A stretch of 64,000 nucleotides of DNA, taken from assembly GCA_029959085.1 (NCBI GenBank), contig JARWIR010000027.1:4464001-4528000 (forward strand), written 5' to 3'. The translations under genes were made by a program, and so were the position numbers. This DNA is from Nemophila menziesii. Lineage: Eukaryota > Streptophyta > Magnoliopsida > Boraginales > Hydrophyllaceae. Positions 56,466 through 64,000 of the stretch are shown here, one piece after another. Each line of letters starts with the position of its first letter. Position 1 is the first letter of the stretch. The notes beneath the pieces were generated by a model. It ran no database searches. It was not told the DNA's origin and saw only the letters and a program-made list of their open reading frames with translations.

Positions 56466-58209
56466 TAAAACAAAACAAAGGGGTAGAATTAAGCGTATAA
56501 ACAAGTAGAAGCTAACAAATACACCTAAAGCAAGTCTTAAGATAAATCTCGTATAGCAAACTCTAGAAACTAATATACACATACATCTATAATGCAAAAT
56601 CAAACACAAATAATCTCAATCATAAAATTAAAGTCGCAATGCTTGAAGATTACACTTGTACTCATATCTGTATGATGGCTATAGGGTGTTCCTCAATCCG
56701 AACTCGCTTTGAACGCTCCACCTAGTATATTCCCTATCAACAGAATCATAAATTCACTATATACTTAGGAATCACGAGGTCTTTATGGTTTTAATATTGT
56801 CTTAAGGACGGTGTGGATGTATATTTGGTAAATTTGAAGTGAGCTTTTGGCTCTCTCCTCACTTACCATCAACAAATGTCCTCGAGCTTGAGTTTACGCT
56901 CAAAAAAATGTTCTCACTCACCCATTTACGCAACAATTTAGCGTCCCATGTCTACCCACTATAAATAAGATGATTTTTCAGAACAATTCCACTTTGCCGG
57001 GTGTTTTATTCATTCATCTTTTTTTTGTACAGACGCAAACCGGGTTCCCGGTTTTGGCGAAACCGGGTTCCCGGTTCCTACTGTATGGATTTTTGAATTT
57101 TTGAATTTTTTCTTTCTTTTTCACTTTTTTTCTCATTCCCGGCAAAGGGTTACAAGTATATATCATCTGCAATTGTGCTACTATACAAATCACATCATTC
57201 CCAACCCATTGAATTCCCCATAAGTGGACCCACCACCCCAAACTCAAGCTCGAGACATGTCTCAGGATTGTGATTCAAGTGCGGGTCATATGGTCATGCC
57301 TAATAATCTAAGGGATAACGGCTTATATCGTGGCTAAAAAGAAAAGGCTAAAGGCTCGAAGTGGGCTAAGACGGATAATAATTAACACAAGGGATAGAAG
57401 GCTAAAAAGGCACAAATGGCTAACAAAGAAATGCCCCTATCATTTTCCTAAGTACATAGCTTGTCTTTAGTTCATATCTAGGTGGGTTCTCTACTAATTA
57501 GGATTTCACGTTCTACACACCAAACATATTCCTTAAGTACAAGCTTACTTCATTTGCATTGTTCATTAATTTTTCCTATTAAATACCTATGTTTGCATGC
57601 AATTCTAAATGCGTTTTATATCAATCTCTAAAGTCCACTATTTACTATCATCGATTCATCAAAAGTATGCTTAAAGGGATATTTAATAATTTCTATAGTC
57701 AAACGCAACTCCGAAAATTCTTTTATTGAAAGCAAATAAAACAAATAACACATAAAAACTGGGATGAGGCAACGAACCCCACCCCAAACTCAAAAATGAG
57801 TCGTGTCCGCACGACTCGAAAAGACTCAATAAAGCATGTAAACTAATCTACACTAAGAGGAAGGTTTAGAAAACGTATCTTAACCAGCGCGTGGCTGGTT
57901 ACCGGTGTTGCGTTCTGGACCTTTTTCTCGCGTAACAACATCATAAATCGCGTTTTGAAGTGTATTTACGCCTAAGATCAAATTTCGAAGCAAGTCCAAT
58001 TATTTTGTAACGTTTCCCAAGGTAGCAATCACCTTCTCTTGATTCTCTTTCAACACCTGAATCTTCGATTCCAACTCAGGAACATTCTTCACTTTCTTGG
58101 ATAGAGGAGTTCTAGGACTTTTGGTAGCTCGTGTTGCTTCCTCATGGATATTCTTGATCGTGCTCAATGCTATGCTCACACCAACCGAAACACTGTCAAT
58201 ATCTGTGTT
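56466..58209 (-). other. Conserved structured 3' untranslated region, element D
   Basis: No credible ORF. On the minus strand it has the same modules as A-C: stem-loop with arms GAGTCGTG and CACGACTC (57798-57817), PPT-like tract (57777-57796), a second G-rich tract (57229-57252) and 10-bp arms CTTTGCCGGG/CCCGGCAAAG (57138-57147 and 56993-57002). Between these arms lie two ACCGGGTTCCCGGTT palindromes (57042-57080) that match the tandem repeats at 59594-60136. Confidence 0.7.
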
Positions 58210-59199
58210 CTAACGCGGAATCTTTGTGTCTAGACACAACTGAGTAATAGTGCAAGGGAACTTGAGATTTTGTTGTTTCATTGGGGATTTCGCGAACTCC
58301 ATGATTGTGTCATAAATAATCTTAGCAACATCAAATGGGTTCTCCTCCAAAACACACTTAATAACAATTATATGCCCTTTCTTCAACTCTGAAGTGTGCT
58401 TAATACCAAAGAAAGTGGGTATTATGAAACGAGACCAAACCTTCACACGAGGTGTTAAACTACTGCTGTAAAACTGTCCAGGATATCTTTCTCCTTCAGA
58501 AATTGGGCTAGCCCCATTAACAAGCACGGTCGCCCAAAGGGATTCAAAATCGAAAGAAGGGTCATTAAGAGTTTCTTGGAAAGGACATGTTCCAGAAAAG
58601 TTGGGTAATTTCAAGGATTTCCGAATACGTTCAATAGAGAAAGGAACTACCTTTTTGCGGATATCAATTGCGTCACGGGAGGTAGCTAAACCTTCATAAA
58701 ATTCTCGCACAAAAGTAGGAATAAACTCAAGCTTCCTTTCTTGTAATTCTTTCCAACCAAACTTATCACAAGTCACAGCATATTCCTTGTGTTCACTACT
58801 CATAATACCCTTAGGAAAATTTGTCTCCTCACCAAACTTCAAAAATTCAATTCTTTCAGGAACCTGAGTATTCCAACAAGTATAAACCCTCTTAGGCTTG
58901 TGGGCCCACATCTTCATACGCGGAGGTTTCTGTTGAACTGGTACTTTCGGAACTTCTTGTTCAGTTTCATCCTCAATGTTCTTCTCAATTTCCTCTTCTT
59001 GTTCCTTCTCACTTTCTGGCTCATCAATTAATCTTCTCTTTTGACCTGTGATTTCTTTCCTCTTGGGATCAAGCTTAACTTCATCAAATTTTCGTTTAGG
59101 ACGTGAATCAGGAATCTCAATAGCTTGTTCTTGGGAACCACCAATGGTGGCTTTCTTTCTAGGAGCAGTTCTTCGGAAATCACCGGTTCTGTTAGTCAT
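58210..59199 (-). CDS. ORF3 of element D, plant transposon-associated domain protein
   Basis: Open frame of 329 codons in the env-like position. The start is the ATG at 59199 (MTNRTGDFRR), shared with ORF3 of A and C. The N-terminal third is very basic then acidic (a bipartite Lys/Arg-rich stretch, then EKEQEEEIEKN). The central domain carries GWKELQERKLEF, FVREFYEGL, KVVPFSIERIRKSL, VWSRFIIPTFFG and KFPCTITQLC, parallel to C's ORF3; the likely family is PF20167. The ORF stops earlier than in C. The region downstream (to about 57880) still reads as ORF3-like coiled sequence, so it may be truncated by a nonsense change near 58210. No membrane segment is visible. Confidence 0.68.
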   Translation of the reverse strand: MTNRTGDFRRTAPRKKATIGGSQEQAIEIPDSRPKRKFDEVKLDPKRKEITGQKRRLIDEPESEKEQEEEIEKNIEDETEQEVPKVPVQQKPPRMKMWAHKPKRVYTCWNTQVPERIEFLKFGEETNFPKGIMSSEHKEYAVTCDKFGWKELQERKLEFIPTFVREFYEGLATSRDAIDIRKKVVPFSIERIRKSLKLPNFSGTCPFQETLNDPSFDFESLWATVLVNGASPISEGERYPGQFYSSSLTPRVKVWSRFIIPTFFGIKHTSELKKGHIIVIKCVLEENPFDVAKIIYDTIMEFAKSPMKQQNLKFPCTITQLCLDTKIPR

Positions 59200-59593
59200 C
59201 TCTTTCCACCCCAAACTCAAAACTTCAAATAATGAGAAACTTAGAGAAAAAGTTTAGAAATTTGATGTTTTGAGGCTTAGGAATTGAAGAACTAGGTGGA
59301 ATATGAGATGGGTTTTGTTCAATTTGGATGGGAGAAGAAGGAATTGGGTTTAATTTAAGGCTTGGGTGAAGAAAAATCTTGGAAAAAACTAAGGATTTTG
59401 ATGTTATTTTGGAGAGGAGGGGAGTTAATCTTGTGTTTTTGTGGTGGAAGAGGGTAGGATTTGATGATATATAGAGTTTTTGTTGATGATTTTCGGAGGT
59501 GGGGAGGCTATTGGTGCGTTTTAGGTAAAAACTTGCAGAAGAGGCTAAGAAAACTAGGTTAAAACACTCAAAAACCGACATCACAGCTTCAAA
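59200..59593 (-). other. ORF3 leader of element D with TATA-like box
   Basis: On the minus strand a TATATAT stretch (59467-59473) is followed by an A/C/T-rich leader of about 270 bases and a PPT-like TTTGAGTTTGGGGTG (59207-59221) just before the ORF3 start. The ORF on this strand (59225-59584) is the leader read through and is not convincing. Confidence 0.45.
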
Positions 59594-60136
59594 ACCGGGT
59601 TCCCGGTTTCGAAAATCCGGGTACCCGGTTCCGCGTCGCTGTGACGGCGCGGAAAATTACTTAATTGTTTTTTTTTCAATACCTCAAAACGCACCAAGAC
59701 GCTGGATCCCAAAACGCGGGTTCAGAACTTTTGTCGCTGAAACCGGGTACCCGGTTTTAAAGAATGCGGGTTCCCGGTTTTTCGTCGATGGCGCGAGCCA
59801 AGACGCACCAAAACGCAACCCCTCGAGGTGCTAGGTCAGAGAAATTGGAATTTTACAGCTCCGAAACCGGGTACCCGGTTTTTCCAAATGCGGGTTCCCG
59901 GTTTTGTGTCGATGGCGCGAATCAAAACGCAACAAAACACAACCTCCAAGACGCCGGGTCAAAACTTTTCAAAAGTTACAGCACCAAAACCGGGTTCCCG
60001 GATTTGTGAAATGCGGATTCCCGGTTCCGACGCTGTGTCATGAACCAAAACGCCAAGTGTTGCGTTTATAAAGTTGGTACCAGCTCCAAAACCGGGTTCC
60101 CGGTTTTTGCGAAACAGGGTACCCGGTTTCTCGTGG
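59594..60136 (-). repeat. Tandem repeat of about 100-150 bp built on ACCGGGTACCCGGT palindromes
   Basis: Unit starts at 59594, 59742, 59866, 59989 and 60091 (the last partial). Each unit has two near-perfect palindromes of the ACCGGGT(A/T)CCCGGT type around 'AATGCGGGTTCCCGG', then 'TCGATGGCGCGA' and A/C-rich text. The small ORFs on both strands are repeat artefacts. Confidence 0.88.
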
Positions 60137-60362
60137 ACATCCAACCTATTTTTCTCCTATTTTCGCCTTATCGACCCCAAACTTGTGACCTTTTTACCCT
60201 TGAAATCATCAAAAACAACTACCCTTCCTCATTTCTTAATGATAAACACTAATATTACGAAAATCAAACTATTTTACATTGCGAAAATTTAAAAACTCAA
60301 CTAATATACAAAGAATTGGCTTTTGTTTAACGTCGTTAAGCTCGACGGGTTACCTCACGCTT

Positions 60363-61560
60363 CTAAGGAGTCTCGAGGAGATACATGACCTCCCCGGGAT
60401 GTGGATCTTCCGAGCGATTGGTATCTTCACCTCCATGGTATATCTTCAATCTGTGACCGTTCACCATTAAGGTACGGTTCTCTAGCGGATGTTCTATTTC
60501 TATAGCTCCATGAGGTGTAACTTTGGTCACAATGTATGGACCTGACCACTTAGATCTTAACTTACCCGGATAATTGCTGAACTTTGAATTATACTTCAAT
60601 ACTCTTTGCCACACTTCAAAGTTCTTTGTACGAATCCGATTGTCATGCCATTTCTTCGTGTTTTCTTTGTAAAGTTTGGCATTTTCATAGGAATTCAATC
60701 GGAATTCGAAAAGTTCGTTAAGCTTCATCATACGATTCTTTCCGGCTAAGATAGGATCTAAGTTCAACTGTGCAATCGCCCAATAGGCACCCATTTCAAG
60801 CTCTAGAGGTAAGTGACAAGCCTTACCATACACCATACGATAGGGAGATGCACCAAATGGAGTTTTAAACGCAGTACGATAGGCCCACAACGCATAATCT
60901 AACTTCATTGACCAATCTTTTCTTGTAGGACCAACAGTTTTCTCTAGGATTGACTTGACTTCACGATTCGAAACTCCAGCTTGACCATTGGATTGTGGAT
61001 GATATGCAGTAGATACACGGTGTCTTACTCCATATTTCTTTAGAACAGTCTTTAAATACTTATTAACAAAATGAGATCCTCCATCGCTAATAATCACTCT
61101 AGGTGTGCCATGTCTAGTAAAAATATGTGACTTCAAGAACTTAATCACCACTCGTGAATCATTGGTGGGCAAAGCCACCGCTTCTACCCACTTAGACACG
61201 TAATCAACAGCTAATAAGATGTAGAGGTTACCATTTGAAGGAACGAAAGGACCCATAAATTCTATACCCCAAACATCGAATATTTCAACTTCTAACACAT
61301 TATTACGTGGCATCTATGTTTCCGGTAAACTGGCATCTCGTGCATCTCTTAACATATTCATGACAATCTTTAACAAGAGAAGGCCAGTAAAAACCTGATT
61401 GGAATACCTTAGCAGCAGTTCTATCTCCCTTGAAATGTCCTCCATAGAGTGAATCATGGCATCCAGCTATAATGGCTTCAGTTTCCTCCCTTGCTACACA
61501 TCTTCGTATCATTTGGTCAGCACAAACTTTGTAGAGGAAAGGATCCTCCCAAAAGAACTG
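60363..61560 (-). pseudogene. Integrase of element D
   Basis: The HHCC zinc domain ([15 protein letters not shown] ... CTRCQFTG) ends in one frame at about 61315. The DDE core and C-terminal part continue in another frame from 61313, so there is a frameshift at the junction. The second Asp (IISDGGSHF) is present, but the first is Glu (GIEFMGP) and the catalytic Glu is Gly (NGQAGV, codon at 60977-60975). The GPY/F-like module ([10 protein letters not shown]) is intact up to 60363. Confidence 0.87.
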
Positions 61561-63060
61561 TCTAGCACGATGATCTAACCTCTTTCTTTCTTGATAAGTA
61601 GACCCTTCAGGAAAAACACCACTCACCACTAAATTCGCAATATCTGCATACCACGGAGCTTCATAATCACGAACAACAAATAGACTCTCATCGGAAAACT
61701 CTTCTCTAACTGCTTCAGTACCACTATTCATCTCTGAAGCTTCTAAACGCGATAGATGATCTGCAACATGATTCTCACAACCCTTTCGACCTTTGATCTC
61801 TAAATCGAAATCTTGAAGTAATAAAACCCATCTGATTAACCTCGGTTTCGCATCTTTCTTTTCCATAAGATATCGAATCGCGGAATAATCTGTATAAACA
61901 ATAACTTTCGCTCCAAGAAGATAAGAGCGAAATTTATCAAATGAATATACAACTGCTAGTAACTCTTTTTCTGTAACTGTGTAATTTATCTGAGCACCAT
62001 TAAAAGTTTTACTAGCAAAGTAAATCGAATGAAAAACTTTCTCTTTTCTCTGTCCCAATACATCTCCCATACATAAATCACTCGCATCACACATAACCTC
62101 AAACGATAAATTCCAATCTGGAGGTAACACTATAGGAACAGAATTAAGCTTTTCTTTGATTGCTTGGAAGGCCGCTAAACAAGCTTCATCAAAAAGGAAT
62201 TTGGAGTCCTTTTCGAGTAAGTTGCATAACGGTTTAGCAATCTTAGAAAAATCTTTAATAAAACGCCTATAAAAGCCAGCATGGCCAAGAAAACTCCTTA
62301 CCCCTTTAACAGAAACAGGAGGGGAAGAGTTTTAATTACCTCTATCTTCGCTCTATCAACCTCTAACCCAGCACTCGAAACTTTGTGACCCAGAACAATA
62401 CCTTCGCGAACCATGAAATGACACTTCTCCCAGTTTAGAACCAAATCTGTTTCCTTGCATCTAATTAACACTTTCTCCAAGTTATCTAAACATCTATCAA
62501 AATCATCACCAAACACGGAGAAATCGTCCATAAACACTTCAAGGAAATTATCGATCATATCCCAGAAGATGGCCATCATACATCTTTGAAAGGTAGAAGG
62601 AGCATTACATAACCCAAATGGCATTCTGCGATATGCAAAAGTACCAAAGGGGCATGTAAACGTAGTTTTATGTTGATCTTCTGGAGCCACGTAAATCTGA
62701 TTATACCCGGAGTAACCATCCAAGAAACAGTAGTATTCTCTTCCGGCTAATTTGTACAACATTTGATCAATGAAGGGCAAAGGGAAGTGATCTTTTCTGG
62801 TGGCTTTGTTCAGCTTTCTGTAATCCATGCAAACTCTCCAACCAACTACCGTTCTTGATGGAATCGCTTCATTTTTATCATTAAGAACTGTTGTCATTCC
62901 TCCTTTCTTCGGTACACACTGAACTGGGCTCACCCATTCACTACTCGAAATGGGATAAATAATCCCCGCATCTAAAAGCTTGATAACTTCCTTCTTCACT
63001 ACATCCTTCATAACGTGCATTAATCTCCTTTGACCTTCAACTGAGCGTGCGTTGTCATCT
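61561..63060 (-). pseudogene. Reverse transcriptase and RNase H of element D
   Basis: Athila RT blocks occur in order: [59 protein letters not shown] and the intact catalytic FMDD box. A one-base loss in a C-run near 62325 shifts the frame; thumb, connection and RNase H ([38 protein letters not shown]) continue from about 62300 in the new frame to the integrase start. Boundaries between domains are approximate. Confidence 0.88.
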
Positions 63061-63989
63061 TCAAGTATGATTTTGTGTTGGCAATAGGAGGGACTAATGC
63101 CTTTGATATCAGCAATTGTCCAACCTATTGCCTCTTTGTTGGCTCTCAACACACGCACCAGTTTATCTTCTTGAGGACCTGTTAAATTAGCTGAAACAAT
63201 AACAGGTAGAGTTTCATTAGTACCTAAATACGCATACCTCAAGTGTGCTGGCAAGGGCTTTTCTTCCAATTCCGGAGGAGATTCAATTGAAGGCTTCTTT
63301 TTAGGATTAATCTCCCCCGGTTCTCTCACAGGTTCATAGGCAAGACGCCTATACTTCGGATTTTTGGAATTGAGAGCTGCCACTGTTTCGGCAAGCTCTT
63401 CCATCATCTCTGGCATATCTAATGTTAAAGCGGCCTGCAAAATATCATCATAATTAAAACAATCAAATACCTCTTGCGATGCCTGCTCAACTACATCCAT
63501 GCGGAAACAATCTTCTTGAGAATCTGGAAATTTCATAGCTCGAAATACATTGAATTTGACCTCCTCGTCTTGTATCCTCATCGTTAGTTCGCCATTCTCT
63601 ACATCAATCAAAGTACGCCCCGTGGCTAGGAATTGTCTTCCCAAAATAATGGGGACATTCCTATCCGCGTCGTATTCAAGTATAACGAAATCAACGGGAA
63701 ATATAAGTGTACCTGCCTTAACGAGGACATCTTCAATTCGGCCTTCTGGATGTGCAAGAGACCTGTCCGCCATTTGCAAGACCATAGAAGTAGGTCTTGC
63801 TTCTCCAATTTTTAGCTTATCAAAGATCGATTTGGGCATCAAATTGATGCTCGTACCCAAATCGCATAGTGCTTTTCCTTTCCATTCTTCCCCAATCGAT
63901 ATCGGAATAGTGAAACTTCCCGGATCAACTAACTTTGGAGGTAATTTACTCTGACAAATCGCACTACACTCTTCAGGAAGACCAATCAT
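63061..63989 (-). pseudogene. Protease domain and pol linker of element D (gag side beyond window)
   Basis: The active site reads ALCDLGTSINLMP, so the catalytic Asp is kept. FVILEYDAD and IILGRQFLATG follow (A has GRPFLATG). After the protease a long acidic linker leads into RT in the same frame, as in element A. The frame is open at the window edge and gag should follow on the minus strand beyond 64000. Confidence 0.85.
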
Positions 63990-64000
63990 CTCATTATCAC

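Larger units (their letters stand above)
54906..64000 (-). mobile_element. Element D: Athila-type retrotransposon, minus strand, incomplete at window edge
   Basis: Read from the window end leftwards: protease, RT, RNase H, integrase, tandem palindromic repeats, ORF3, conserved 3' region, polypurine tract and 3' LTR (56429-54906). The gag and 5' LTR lie beyond 64000, so the target duplication cannot be checked. Its LTR and spacer differ clearly from A-C, so it is a separate family of the same lineage. Pol is disrupted by two frameshifts and integrase has catalytic substitutions. Confidence 0.9.

Noticed and set aside
58210..64000. Element D and element A as one family
   Set aside because: Coding parts are similar, but the LTR body, palindromic spacer and stem-loop sequence differ clearly, so they are treated as separate families of one lineage.

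Overview
This is nuclear DNA of a flowering plant, most likely a eudicot. It is AT-rich and consists almost entirely of transposable elements and captured gene fragments. No intact housekeeping gene, tRNA, rRNA or CRISPR array is visible. The stacked LTR retrotransposons suggest a heterochromatic or pericentromeric location; that is inference.

1-37,265 is a nested LTR-retrotransposon block. An old LTR-like sequence (1-402 and 11,740 to about 12,100) is split by element A, a complete Ty3/gypsy element of Athila type (408-11,734, TSD AAAGC). Next is a minus-strand Ty1/copia element (13,034-19,605, TSD AGTAG) whose 5' LTR holds an Athila-type solo LTR (18,042-19,578, TSD ATAAT). Beyond it lies element B (19,676-37,265, TSD CCAAT), whose gag is split inside its zinc knuckle by element C (21,456-31,313, TSD TGGAG). 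A and the copia element retain full-length but stop-ridden gag-pol. B and C lack RT, RNase H and the integrase core: their gag runs directly into the last module of integrase. C keeps two long open frames: a 909-aa Gag/protease-like/GPY-F fusion and a 398-aa downstream ORF3.

37,266-49,068 is a mosaic without LTR elements. It holds a 680-bp MITE, a minisatellite of 'AGGGACCTRCAGTGCA'-like units interrupted by a MULE-type MITE with a 9-bp TSD, exon-like fragments (one recognisable as an ABI-like/ABIL gene), two adjacent Helitron ends, a 3.9-kb Helitron with two RNase H-like fragments and a long TA microsatellite, a 266-bp MITE, and a 1.6-kb poly(A)-tailed retroposon with a 15-bp TSD.

49,069-54,905 is a Mutator-like element: a broken MULE transposase (+) converging on a Ulp1/C48-like protease pseudogene (-), with repeated palindromes in and around its introns. 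54,906-64,000 is element D, a fourth Athila-type element on the minus strand. It sits in an intron of the Ulp1-like gene and runs off the window.

The most notable signals are shared by all four Athila-type elements and lie outside the coding parts: (i) a stem-loop touching the 3' polypurine tract whose stem is kept although its sequence differs in D; (ii) a second stem-loop plus PPT-like tract about 1.4 kb further upstream; (iii) a long-range pairing near CTTTGCCGG/CCGGCAAAG with pairing-preserving changes; (iv) an element-specific GC-rich palindromic repeat between integrase and ORF3; (v) a TATA-like box and leader before ORF3.
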